A program made the translations under genes and the position numbers. Below are positions 21,285 through 32,329 of a stretch of 64,000 bases of DNA, in pieces (the first letter of the stretch is position 1; each line of letters starts with the position of its first letter). The DNA lies in contig CM028327.1 in assembly GCA_016647705.1 (NCBI GenBank), positions 6,581,726 to 6,645,725 on the forward strand, in the 5' to 3' direction. The notes below the pieces were generated by a model, which made no database searches, was not told where the DNA came from, and saw only the letters and a list, made by a program, of their open reading frames with translations. The DNA is from Eucommia ulmoides. Its lineage: Eukaryota > Streptophyta > Magnoliopsida > Garryales > Eucommiaceae.

Positions 21285-22502
21285 AATTGAATGTTTTAAA
21301 AGATATAATTAAGTGAATTATAGTAGGAATGAGTTTTAATGATATAAGAGGGTTATTAAAGTAATTATTTATCATGAAATATGGGAACTAGCCATTAGAG
21401 GGTTTGTTCTAATCTCCTATAAATAAACCAGCATTTTTGAGGTACAAAATATCCCAATGTAGGTATAAAATATCCCAATTTTTCAATTCTGAAGAACTAT
21501 TAAGTTCTTGTGCTTTCTGAGAGTTATTATACTGAGAGTATTGTGAGAATTTTCTTGAGAATCATTCTTTAGATATTTTGAAGTGGATTATCGTTGATTG
21601 CCGACTTAAGGTTTCATTGCTTATCATATTTATCGGTAGATTCCTGGTGAGATTGTTCCAAGTTGATTACTATTAATTGATTATTTACTATTATCATATT
21701 CTACTTGGAATTTGATTTTTGAAATTGTTTTCCTGTTTTTAAATTAAAAATTATTTTTGAAACAATTTCTTAAGAAAATTTGATTACATGTTAAACTGTT
21801 TGCCACCCATTTTTTTTTATTTAAAATCAGATTTTGAAATTCTCATTGTATTTCTATTACTAGTATCGGTACATTAATTGAGTTCAAATTTATCTGGAGT
21901 GGTAGAAGCTCCGAGTGAAAAAATCACTTATCAATTTTGTAATTGGTAAGTTGAGTGTCAGATTAGATACTATTGGGAGTATCTAATCAATAGTAGCTGG
22001 TTTCAATCTCTTCCGGTAAAGAGATTGAGGTTTTGATCTTTGTCTAGAGTATAAAAAGATTAGGTGTTAATTCTTCATTGATAGAATTAATTTGAGTAAT
22101 TTTGTAACAGTTCAATAGATAGGGTTATTCATGAGCTTGTGAAAAAGAATTGTAAATGTTGATTCTGAGCCTGTGAAAATAATCGTTTTGTAAGGGTTTG
22201 GTTCCTACCTAGTTAAAGGGATCATAGTGATTAGTAGGTGCAACTCTCCGTGGAGCTCGGAGGACTGAATTAGCCAAGAATAACTTGGTGAACCAGTATA
22301 AATTTATGGTGTGTTGTATTTTTTTATTTATTTATTTTTGTGTTGTTTGGTGTGCACCTAGTTGATACTTAATTTCCGCTGCTATATAGATAATAATTAA
22401 TAAAGGGTAAAAATTAATTATTTAATTTTTGAAGTATTTTATTTGAATTAATTTTTATCTATCCAATTCACCCCTCCTCTTGGGTAGCTCACTGGGCCAA
22501 CA
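21280..22502 (+). mobile_element. 5'-truncated LTR of the 2-kb-LTR copia family
   Basis: It matches, in opposite orientation, the full LTR at 24681-26701 from about AAATTGAATGTTTTAAAA to the end GGGCCAACA, including a TATA box CCTATAAATAAACC at 21417-21430. The U3 part with the 52-bp repeats is missing. No primer-binding site follows. Together with 24681-26701 it makes a large inverted repeat of about 1.2 kb arms around the gag ORF. Confidence 0.85.
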
Positions 22503-23409
22503 ACAAGTGCCTCTCAATTACGTGAATTCTTTGTTACAACGCTTTTTTTTTTTTTGTAATGTTTCTTGGCCTCACATATTGTGGAAAGCAAAATGGAATA
22601 TCATGTCAGATGATATTTTACATATCCAAAGGTGTGCACATTTTTCTACCTCCAACTTTCTGCCGATGTTACTAAAAATCATTCTTTTTGAGATTGAACA
22701 ACTATTGATAAAGTATGGTAGAAGCCTCAGCCGAAACCCTAGTGAGTAGAGAGAGAACCAACCTTTTCGCGAAGCAAAGAGTCATCAAATCTCAAATCCA
22801 AGCCCTAGACTTTTAGATCCAACCCAAAGATCTTCAAATTCAAGCCGAATCGAACTGATTTCGTGAAGTTTAGGAGTGAATGGACTTGGGAGAGGAAGGG
22901 TTTTGGAAAGAAAGGGTTTTAGATTCTAATGAAATGAAATGAACTAGCAAAGGGTATTTAAATCCCGTAATGACCAGTCGACCGCCCACTTAGAGTTGGT
23001 CGACAGATGAATGCAACGCCTTTTTCTCTTTTCCAGCCTGCTATTGTCGGTTGACCGATAACCTATTGTCAGTCGACTGACTACTCTAATATCTTTGACT
23101 TTTAGTGCATTTAAATCCTAATTTGATAAATTTAGCTCAATTTTTACCTCTTATTTTGATCCACATATTTAAAAAAAAAAAAACATTTTTAATTACTCAC
23201 ACATTTAAACACACACACCCACATATCACAAACATCTAAATTTTAAAACGAACAGGCTCAGTTTCCCTGACAAAATTAATAAACTTAAACTTTAAAAAGT
23301 TTGACATACCTGGATCATCCTTGAGAGTAATTGGTGTGTACCTTTGGTGGATTACTGATTTTTTACTTGAAATCCTTTGATTCCATAAAATTTTCTTTTG
23401 CTTGATTTG
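22503..23409 (-). other. Unassigned DNA with promoter-like features
   Basis: On the - strand a set of GTCGACTG / GTTGACCG words (23083-22972) is followed by TTTAAATACCC (about 22960), a C-rich leader and a TTTCGGC segment, an order that looks like retroelement U3, TATA and leader. The same words occur in the U3 of the LTR at 24681-26701. It may be a truncated LTR of a related family; no termini were found. Confidence 0.4.
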
Positions 23410-24434
23410 TCACGTTAATTTCTTCCTTCTTAACAGTGGCAATTTTTTGAATTGGTTCGGTAAAAATTTATTTGCTTTTTTTGGTGCTTTAGGCAGCTTT
23501 TCCTCATTTTGCTTTGCCACAACTTTGTAAATATTTTTTTTCCTGTACTGGTATATTGCAGTTTGTTGTGGATAAACTTTATCAGCTCTCACATATTGAG
23601 TTTGTTGCTTCTGTACTCTTCTATTTAGCACGTGTTGATTCTTTTTCTTAGATACATTGAACCTTGGTTTCCTCGTCGGCAAGGCATATTCATTGTACTT
23701 CCATGTCTGTTCAGATCTCCTTGTTAGCACATAATATTCATCATACCTTTGAAATTGTCTAAATCTCCGATTGGTACCTGCATCAAAATTTTCTCTTTTT
23801 GGTATCCAGTTATTTTTGGATCCGACATGGTAACCATACAATAAATAACAAGATTTTTTATAATGATCAAACTTGCCACAGTAAAAACACTTAATACTGT
23901 TAGTACGTCTCTTCGGATAGTCATTGTTTCGTATGGGAGTACGATATTGTTGGTGACTTTGAGAAGCAGCTTTAGTGACTATTGGTTTTTCAATAGGTTT
24001 AGTACTTTCAACATCCTTAAATTTATCCATTGTTTCTTGAAGTTCCTTTTGCGTCTTCTCAAGTAACCGCTCATTAGTGCTAACGTTTACTTGTAGACCA
24101 AAATTCTTTTTATACATAAATTTAAGATCATTCTTAAGAATTTGACATTCATTTTCAACAGAATGGATTTTCACATGAACTCTATCAAGCTCACACCTTA
24201 CATTATCCAACTTAATGCTCAATGCCTCATTTAAAGTTTCATCTTTTTAAATTCATTCTGTTGAAGATCATAAAAAATATTTTTCAAAACCTCAATCTCA
24301 TCTTCAAGAGATTCAATTTTCTCATACAACTTACTAATTTCAGATAAAATATTTCTAAACTCAACAATTTCAAGATATTTGTCCAAATTTTTTTTTCCTG
24401 ATAGATTTGACAATACTAAACTTCTTATTTTCAA
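23410..24434 (-). CDS. Gag-like protein of a pol-less LTR element (one frameshift)
   Basis: Read on the - strand, directly after the LTR and primer site. The first part (24434-24231) is a charged coiled-coil segment. It runs into a stop at 24231, but a one-base shift in the A-rich DNA at about 24240 continues in frame as ETLNEALSIKLDNVR and on to 23410. The second part (about 270 residues) has more coiled coil, then an intact retroviral-type zinc knuckle CFYCGKFDHYKKSC (CX2CX4HX4C), then a Lys/Arg/Gln-rich tail. Nothing like protease, integrase or reverse transcriptase follows. This resembles the gag-only elements described in plants as TR-GAG. A further open stretch lies upstream at 24651-24469. 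Confidence 0.75.
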
Positions 24435-24666
24435 TTGCCATTTTTTACTCTAGTTAAAAATTTTTTTTTCAAAAAACGTGCATAAGTGCAATAAGTATTT
24501 CAATAGCCTTATCTGCATTCTCAGCATTGCAAATTATATCAGTTTCACGAGCAGAACAATGACTATCAGAAGAAGTAGAATCAACAGTAGTACACATAAT
24601 TTCATAATCAAGACACTCCATATGATCATGTTTAACTATACTATGAAGCATATCGAGCTAAAACCA

Positions 24667-24678
24667 GCTCTGATATCA
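24667..24678 (-). other. Primer-binding site (tRNA-Met type)
   Basis: On the - strand TGATATCAGAGC differs by one base from TGGTATCAGAGC, the usual site complementary to initiator tRNA-Met. It lies two bases after the LTR end at 24681. Confidence 0.8.
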
Positions 24679-24680
24679 AT

Positions 24681-26701
24681 TATTAGCCCAGTGAACTACC
24701 CAAGAAGGGAGGTGAATTGGGTAGATAAAAATTAATTCAAATAAAATACTTCAAAAATCAAATAATTAATTTTTACCCTAAATTAATTATTATCTATATA
24801 GCAATGAAAATTAAGTTTCAACTAGGTGCACACCAAACAACACAGAAATAAATTAATAAAAGAATGCAGCACACCAGAAATTTATACTGGTTCACCAAGA
24901 TATTCTTGGCTAATCCAGTCTCCCGAGCTCTAAGGAGAGTCGCACCCACTAATCACAATGATATCTTTAACCAGGTAGGAACCAAACCCTTACAAAACGA
25001 TTCTCTTCGCAGGCTCAGAATCAACTTTTACAAATTTTTTTGACAGGCTTAGGAATAATTCTTTTTTTTTCACAGGTTAAAGATTAACCTAATTATTTTA
25101 TACTTAGGCTAAGAATCAAACCTCACAAAAACACTCCAAATATCTTTTTACCCGGTAAGGATTGAACCGTTACAAAATTACTCAAATTAATTCTATCAAG
25201 GAAGAATTAACACCTAATCTTTTTATACTCTAGGCAAAGATCAAAACCTCAATCTCTTTACCGGAAGAGGTTGAAATTAACTACCCTTGATTAGACACTC
25301 CCAATAGTATCTAATCCGACACTTAACTCACCAATTACAAAATTGATAAGTGGTTTTCTCACTCAGAACTTCTATCATTCTAGATAAATTTGAATATGTC
25401 TCGATACTAGTGATAGAAATACAGTGAGAATTTCAAAATCTGATTTTAAACAAAAAAATGGGTAGCAAGTAATTTAACACGTAATTAGATTTTCTAAAGA
25501 AATTGTTTCAAAAATAATTTTCAATTTAAAAACAGGAAAATAATTTCAAAGATTAAATTCCAAGTAGAATATGATAATAGTAAACAATCAATTAATAGTA
25601 ATCAACTTGGAACAATCTCACCAGGAATCCACCGATAAATATGATAAGCAATGAAACCTCAAGTCGGCAATGAGCAATAATCCACTTCAAAATATCTCAA
25701 GAATGATTCTCAAAAAAATTCTTACAATACTCTCGGTATGATAACTCTTAGAAAGCACAAGAACTGAATAACTCTTTAGAATTGAAAAATTGGGATTTTT
25801 TAAACCTAAAAAACACAGGTTTATTTATAGGGGATTAGAATAAGCCCTCTAATGACTAGTTCCCACATTTCATGACAAATAATTACTCCAATAGCCCGCT
25901 TATATCATTAAAACCCATTCCTGTTATAATTCACTTAATTATATATTTTAAAACATTCAATTTAGTCCCTCAAACTTATATTCAATCTCAATTAGATAAG
26001 ATAAAAAGAATTTTATGAATCAAATTGAGAGATATCCAAACTTATATTCAATCTATAAGAATATTAAAATATTAACTAAATAGCTCAAAAACTATCAGAT
26101 CCCTAAGATATCTCGCATATCTTAACCATAAAATGGCTACTTTTTGGATCAAAACCATAAAAATCTCAAACCCTAAAACTGGCTATCGGTTGACCGACTA
26201 ACACCCATCGGTCGATCGCCCAATTCAGGACATAGCCCAAGCCAAAATTTCTTCCCCATAAGTCGACCGCTCATTTTGTATCTGTCGACCGAACGATTCA
26301 GAGAGTTTAATAAGTCAACTTACCTGTCGACCTAACGATTCAAAGAGTTCACCTTTTAACCATAAGCCGACTTACCTGTCGATCGGAAGATTCAAAAAGT
26401 TTGTCTTATTTCCATAAGTCTACCTAGCTGTCGACTGACCAATTCAGAAACTGAATCTTCTTCCTGCTCCCTTCCATCAGTTGACCGATCAATTTGTGTA
26501 GGTCGACCGATTGAGATGGAGCACATCTTTTTAATTAATTTTCTACTAAATTTCAATGTCTTTAGCATCCATTTAGCATTTTTCTCAATATCTTCATGAT
26601 AATCTCTTCACTGGAACTAATAAACTGAAATACTCAATAAAATTGTTAGTTCCACAAAAAATATCAATATTTAATTGTCCATCAAAATCTTAGAATCAAC
26701 A
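24681..26701 (-). mobile_element. 2.0-kb LTR of a copia (SIRE-like) family
   Basis: Read on the - strand it starts TGTTGATTC (26701) after a polypurine tract and ends at 24681 just before a primer site. A TATA box CTATAAATAAACC is at 25830-25818. The U3 holds an exact-period 52-bp tandem repeat (26257-26464) and many GTCGACCG words. Because it has an element 3' end on one side (polypurine tract) and a 5' end on the other (primer site plus gag), it joins two element bodies in tandem. Confidence 0.85.
26257..26464 (-). repeat. 52-bp tandem repeat in the LTR U3
   Basis: Four units start at 26257, 26309, 26361 and 26413, exactly 52 bp apart. On the + strand each starts CATAAGTCGACC or a variant and contains CTGTCGACCGAACGATTCA or a variant. 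Further single GTCGACCG words lie on both sides (26183-26512). Confidence 0.9.
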
Positions 26702-26716
26702 ATCTCTCCCTTTTTT
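26702..26716 (-). other. Polypurine tract
   Basis: On the - strand AAAAAAGGGAGAGAT directly precedes the LTR start TGTTGATTC. This is the usual plus-strand primer arrangement at the 3' end of an LTR element's internal region. Confidence 0.75.
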
Positions 26717-27545
26717 ATGATGATAATTAACTTTGATATTTTTGTCAAAGTAATATGTAACCATACTCCCCTTAAATCTGAGGACGTGTTTTATAACTCA
26801 TTAAAGCATAGTAATAAAGATAATTATAAGATATTCAACAAAGCATAAATTTCGAAATATGATAAACTCTCTCTTAAGATGTTCATCAAAATAATTCAAA
26901 TTCCCCCTTAAGATATTCAATAAAATATCAATAAATTCTCTCCATTTGTCATCTCAAAAAGTGGGGAAGGAGAACTTTAAATAAACACTACTCTAGACAA
27001 ATATCGTTATGCTTAGACTATACCAAAAACATCATTTTATACAATCTCCCCCTTTATAATTGTAAATGAGAACAATGTAGCATGATATCAATTAATATTT
27101 TTCTTATAGATAGAATCTAAAAACATGTAATCAGTAATACACTAAAACATGAAGCATATTTCACTAATAATTTATGAAATTGTCAATCATAAATCTAATG
27201 CATGCATTTATCACGGTTATGATCAATACTTAAAATTTAACATATATAATTTATTTATCATTTAAATAATCACAACATCATAAAATCATGCAATAATTCT
27301 AAGACAACTTAAAAATATGTAAACCAACATAGGTCTTAGAAATTCTTATCAACTTATTTAAACTTCATTTCTTACTCATAACATAGTCTCCAAAAAGCAC
27401 ATTACTTTCGTCTTTAGGTGTCAAAGACATAATTTTTTTTTTCTATTCCCTATCATGTGTTGAGAACAGCCGGTTCCTAGGAACAATTTGTCCTTGCAAA
27501 TATATATTTATTTGATAACCTGCAAGAATCACGTCAAAAAAGTTC
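26717..27545 (-). other. Non-coding internal region of the gag-only element
   Basis: AT-rich DNA between the gag remnant and the polypurine tract. No protease, integrase or reverse transcriptase segment was recognised in any frame. Confidence 0.55.
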
Positions 27546-28215
27546 CTAGGTAGTACCCAATTTAAGTGGATCCGATCTTGTTAGTCGGGAGAATTTTAAT
27601 TCTCTTGGGAATCCAAACTTGTCTGCAGTTGGATATTCTTTAAAAACATTCACGAATGGTATACCCCACAATGTTACATTTAAAACATCTAACAAAATCC
27701 TTGGTTTCAGAAAAGAATTTGTGAAAACGTTTTTGTTTAAGATTTTTCTGAAAACCAATATCGGCTTTATCAAAGATACCTCGTGAACTTCCCAAAATCA
27801 TTTTTAAATTATTTTCACTGCCAGTAAATTTGAGAACAATTGAATGTAAATCCGATACCTTGGATTTCAATTCAATGTTTTCAGATTCATAATCAATCAC
27901 TTGCTTGTTTAATATATTAATTGTACTTTAAAGGGTATTAATTTTTGAATACTGAATTTTATAATCATGAGTAAATTCTTGATAAACATCAAATAATTCA
28001 TCAAAATCTAAAGGACAATAGCTTGAGCATTTAGGTACCTCAACTCTAGTGGCCATCAAAACAAGTATAGACGAATCATTACTGCTCGATTTTTCTAAGT
28101 TACTTGATTCTAAGTCATCCCGGTGACTTTTGTTGACTTCTTCGTACTCTTCTTCACTTTCTTCTTCTCTTTTATTTTCTTCTATTTTTCTTTGTCTTTC
28201 TTCGACTCGGGGCAT
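27546..28215 (-). pseudogene. SIRE-type gag remnant, upstream element
   Basis: On the - strand, 28215-27928 is a Glu/Lys/Ser-rich segment ending DFDELFDVYQEF. Then 27900-27640 has coiled coil, GSSRGIFDKADIGFQ and a damaged zinc knuckle CFKCNIVGYTIREC, in which the histidine has become tyrosine. A shifted frame continues with FGFPRELKFSRLTRSD, like the basic tail after the knuckle in SIRE/Opie-type gag. At least two frame changes are present. It belongs to the element whose 3' LTR is 24681-26701. Confidence 0.7.
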
Positions 28216-29516
28216 TCGGTTTGAAAGTTTCCAGTCTTATGATAGTTATAACATTCCACATTGCTTATGTTGAAGGTATAGGGAGTCGCGCTTGTATTTC
28301 AAATCCATCGAAGTCTATTTCAAATCCATCGGAACGACGGTTACTGGAAAGTCGTGCACATGCAGTGTTATACCCAGAAAATTTGTATTTTTAAAAATAT
28401 CATTTTATATAAGTTTAATATTTTTGGATTATTTTATATATTACGAGAATTTATGATATAAATAATATTTGATAATTTTTGGGAAGATAAGTGTAATTAT
28501 TGGGTCTAATATGAATTATTTTATAATTATAAAGTGTTAAATGTAATTTTTAAATTCTATTAATCATATTTTTTGCCATGAAATTAAAGCAAAAAAATAA
28601 ATAAATCAAACTAAGAATGTGTATCAGGATGATGCGTGTATGCTGTATGTATATGAAGTATATACTAACAATCATAATAAGAATAAGAAAGGAAAAACTA
28701 ATGCATACTATACACACACACACACACACGGATTACAGGGGCGACCAACTTCTATATATATTGAGCCTATATCAATATATATGTATATATATTAAGAAAA
28801 AAATTACGGTACTATATATTTCGAATATTCCGGTCAGGATTTCGGCTTCGGATTCCAGATAGAATTTCTAACTATTTTGATATTTGTATTTAATCTCTCT
28901 CTTGAGTATGTGATTTATGCTAAAATTGTTATTAAATCTTAATTGTTAGTTGTCGTGAAATATTTAGGGATATTATGTGAAAATTATCTGAGATACACGT
29001 TTATGTGTTTATTTGGGTTTTGATTGGATGCACGTATTAGAGGGGTTAAAATTCTACTGAGCGTTAACTTATAACCCCATAGTTTTGATTGCAGGGGCAG
29101 TGAAATGGAAACAGCGTCGAAAATTTTCTTTGAATTTGTATTTAGTATTTGTAATAATTGTATTTATTAATTATCATTGTAAAATTGACTCGATAAATCG
29201 ATAATTCAAATTATCATCGTAGTTTGTAAAATTTATTAGAGTAAATTCTCCAACAGTAAGTTTATTTCCAATAGGAAATAAACTTATTTTACCGTGAGTT
29301 TACGGTAAACCTTGGTTGTCATTATAAATTGAACCGCACAATTCAATTAGGTTGCGTTTGGGTAAGGGATTTGACAAATTCAAAGGATTTGTAAAATGAT
29401 GGAATTTCGAAATCTCGTCATTTTACAAATTCCTTATTTAGATAATTGTTTGAACTAAAGTATTTAGATAAAAAAAAATTATTTTTTATCTCACTTCTTA
29501 AAAAAAAAAAAAAACA

Positions 29517-29616
29517 GATCCAAGAACAAATTCAAAAAGTTCGAACACATCCAAGCACAAATCCAAGATCCAAGAACAAATTCAAAAAGTTCGAACATAT
29601 CCAAGCACAAATCCAA
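29517..29616. repeat. 50-bp direct tandem duplication
   Basis: Two adjacent units (29517-29566 and 29567-29616), almost identical, starting GATCCAAGAACAAATTC. They lie inside the MITE, so the duplication may be particular to this copy. Confidence 0.85.
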
Positions 29617-29763
29617 GAACAAATCGAAGAACAAATCCGTTCGTTCACAATTTCGATTTCGAAAACGAAATCGACAATTTGATTTCGATTTCGTTCGTTC
29701 GTTCACGATTTCCATTTCAATTTCGAAAATGAAAACGAAATCGATATTGAAATCGTTCACAAT

Positions 29764-29781
29764 TTCGAAATCGATTTCGAA
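29764..29781. repeat. 18-bp perfect palindrome
   Basis: TTCGAAATCGATTTCGAA reads the same on both strands. It lies within a run of TTTCGA/TCGAAA words in the MITE core. Confidence 0.9.
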
Positions 29782-30570
29782 CCCTATTTCGATTTCGAAG
29801 AGGACAAACAAACGAAGACGACGGACGAAGACAGACGAAGAACAAACGACGATGACGATTCGATGACGGAAGAAGACGATTTGACGACGACGACGGCTAT
29901 GACTCGATGACAACGGATGGCGACGAAGAACAAAGAAAAAGAAGAAGGCAATGACAAACACAAATTAAACTTCAGGTGCGAAGAGGAAGAGCGAAGATGG
30001 AAGAATGGATTTCACAAATTCAGTCTTTCCCAAAAGGATTTCGAAATCCTTCATTTTACTCCTCAAAGGATTTGAAAAATCCTCTTTCCTAAAATTCTTT
30101 CACTTCCCAAACAAGGAATTTATTAAAAAATTATTTTAAAGTCCCTTAACTAAATGAAATTCTTCCTATAAATCCCTTACCCAAACACAAGGTTAATTTC
30201 TTGAATGAGTAACTTAATTCTGATTTAACTTACTATAATTCAATTACTTAAACACTGCACATTTATGTGGTATATAAATATCCCATTTATGGTATAGTTG
30301 TCATTATAGTGTAATTATATTGGCATTTTATTTGCGGCCGCTTGTATAATTGGGAAATATAGGAATTTCTATTTGAAATATTTGAAATAATTGTATTTAT
30401 TATTTACCTTTGTAAAATTGAATAGATGAATTCGATAGCCATAGTTATCGCCGTCGTTTGTAAAAATATTTCGATTTTAATAAAATGAAATCTTGATTAT
30501 TGGATTTTAATGTTAATTCTCCTCAGGGAGAAATCTAGTGGCGACTCTAGAAAATCGGGTTATTACAAAG

Positions 30571-30581
30571 TGGTATTAGAG
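30571..30581 (+). other. Primer-binding site, tRNA-Met type
   Basis: TGGTATTAGAG follows the LTR end TTACA after AAG. It differs by one base from TGGTATCAGAG. Confidence 0.65.
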
Positions 30582-30599
30582 TTGAATTAATACTAATAC

Positions 30600-31280
30600 T
30601 AATTTATTTATAAATGGTGGAATATTTGGGATAGAATTCTCTGTAAGAGAAATTTAATGACGGTCCTGAAAAATCGAATCGTTACATTAATCGTCTACAT
30701 TCATTTTTTTTTTACAATTATTAGGAGAGAGATTTTAAATACTAGAACTCATAATCGTTACACTCTAGGGTTTTAATGTTCTATGTTCAGTAGTAACGTA
30801 AATGCATTCGCATGCACATGCACATGTCTACGAATTGATTCAAACATCTTCAGAAAAAGAAAAAAAAACACACAAAGCCATGTTAATTTTCAGTGTGTGA
30901 GAGAGAGAACCGTGTGTGTGCGAGAGAGTGAGAATGTCTTTTTTTATTTTTTGGAAGATGTTTCGCTTCTCTCTCTGGAAACTCTCTCTCTATATCTCAT
31001 CCTCGCGTGTGTGTATCACTTTGTGAGATATAGAGAGAGAAAGACTAAAGAAGGAAAGATAGGAAGGACATATAAATATTAAAATTACAATATTTTTTCA
31101 TCTCTCTCTAGGATTTTTGGTTTAGAACCTCAAAACTTTACAACATAAGACGAAAACAAAAACATCAAAGAAAATCTAACGTTAAACCCTCAGCAAGAAG
31201 CAGCAACGGCCATACAAATCAAAACCCATTGAAGAACTTTGATGAAGCACCATACCCATTATATACATTAACTGTGTTTG
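30600..31280. other. Degraded internal LTR-element DNA; no gene
   Basis: Shortly after the primer site the sequence repeats pieces of the LTR end (AATCGAATCGTTACA near 30690). A pyrimidine/purine-rich zone at 30890-31060 opens a 99-residue frame that has no conserved motif. Confidence 0.45.
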
Positions 31281-31482
31281 TATTAGTCCGGTTGGTAAGG
31301 GAGGTGTTCCCTTTCTTTGTCAACCAGGATTCAAATTTCTTGGAAGACACTTCAAGAATTAAATCTTGAATTTAACCATGCACCATGCCGATGTGAAAAA
31401 TTGCGTTTTTAAGATTGCCCGGCCAGGTGCGTGTGAGATGACCCGACACACCTTTACCGTAAAAGCCAAAATAAAATAAAAT
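31281..31482 (+). mobile_element. SINE family 1 copy
   Basis: It starts TATTAGTCCGGTTGGTAAGG (A box) and carries CAGGATTCAAATTTC in place of the B box. The body has ATGCCGATGTG and the end reads GACACACCTTTACCGTAAAA with an A-rich tail. Confidence 0.75.
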
Positions 31483-31879
31483 TCAAGAGTACTCATCCCA
31501 ACATAGAAGCATAGTAATACAAACCCTAATAATATGCAGCTTCCCTCTCTGTTGTCTCACCATTTTCTTCCACTTCCTCAATCTCTCTCTCTTCTTTCCC
31601 ATTTAATTAATCTTTCATACCCTTTAAGCAATCCACCCCCAACTCCTAATTTATGGAACACGGTTTGATCCAGGTGTACACTTAGAGGAATCATTTCAGG
31701 GGTCCAACTGTACCCCTGCAACTCCTCCACCTCACGTGCTCTCTCTCTCTCTCTCTCAAACCGTGTATTTGAAGCAATTTAATTCCAAAAAGCATGAAAG
31801 CTATCTCCCATGGATGCCAACCCCACATCATCTTTGATCTTTTCTTCAAACGTCTTTTTTTTGTTTTCAATTTTTTTTT
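31483..31879. other. Intergenic; CT microsatellite; no gene seen
   Basis: CT repeats lie near 31585 and 31740-31760 and T tracts near 31855-31880. No conserved coding segment was recognised. Confidence 0.5.
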
Positions 31880-32231
31880 TGTTAGTAGTTGGGAAACTCT
31901 CTAGTAATCAACATGGAATAGAAATCTAATACCCGTCTTTAAGTATAACTCTCAATTTACATGAATGAATTGATTACGGGAGAATAGTGAGAAATATATA
32001 ACTGGACTCGTACAGATGATTTGACTCAGTGAGAACAATAATAAATGTGTAAATCCCGATTTGCACGAATAATTTGACAACAAGAGAATGAGAGATTCGT
32101 AACCCTGACTCTGATATCATGTTAAGAGATTCCAACTTTAAAACTATATGATTTCAAGTGAAGTAGCTCATTTGATTTATAAAGTGATTTGAGAATTCTC
32201 AAATGATCGATGTAGGATATGAATTTAACAA
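31880..32231 (-). mobile_element. TRIM-C element, 3' LTR truncated
   Basis: On the - strand an LTR of about 107 bp starts TGTTAAATTCATATCC (32231) and ends CTCTTAACA (about 32125). It is followed at once by TGATATCAGAGTC, a tRNA-Met-type primer site. About 200 bp of internal DNA without an ORF follows, then the first part of a second LTR (TATTAGATTTCTATTCC). Relatives lie at 33600-33920 and 51990-52087. Confidence 0.7.
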
Positions 32232-32329
32232 TTAAAATGACACTCCTCACCCTGCAACAACATAAAATTTTGCATAGAACAAGTTTAGCACATAAAATTT
32301 ATGTTGATGCTTCAATTTCACCTGGTCAA

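Larger units (their letters stand above)
29350..30192. mobile_element. MITE, Harbinger-like, inserted in the Gypsy-like LTR
   Basis: An 843-bp element with ends GGTTGCGTTTGGGTAAGG and CTTACCCAAACACAAGG and an exact TTA on both sides (29347-29349 and 30193-30195). It is a second copy of the family at 20303-21107. The core is GAC/GAA-rich on the + strand, the opposite orientation to copy 1. Inside are a 50-bp tandem duplication (29517-29616) and an 18-bp palindrome (29764-29781). Confidence 0.85.
28366..30567 (+). mobile_element. Gypsy-like 5' LTR, split by a MITE
   Basis: It starts TGTTATACCCAGAAAATTTG and ends CGGGTTATTACA, the TG..CA pattern of many plant gypsy LTRs, followed four bases later by a primer-like site. 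Without the MITE at 29350-30192 it would be about 1.36 kb. The first 130 bp match the fragment starting at 40122. The internal region after 30582 soon becomes unrecognisable. Confidence 0.65.

Noticed and set aside
23724-24066. Frames on both strands over the gag ORF
   Set aside because: Shorter overlapping frames without motifs; the zinc-knuckle frame is the supported one.
29491-29961. 156-residue - strand frame rich in Phe/Glu/Arg
   Set aside because: It lies inside the MITE and reflects TTTCGA-type repeats; no sign of a protein family.
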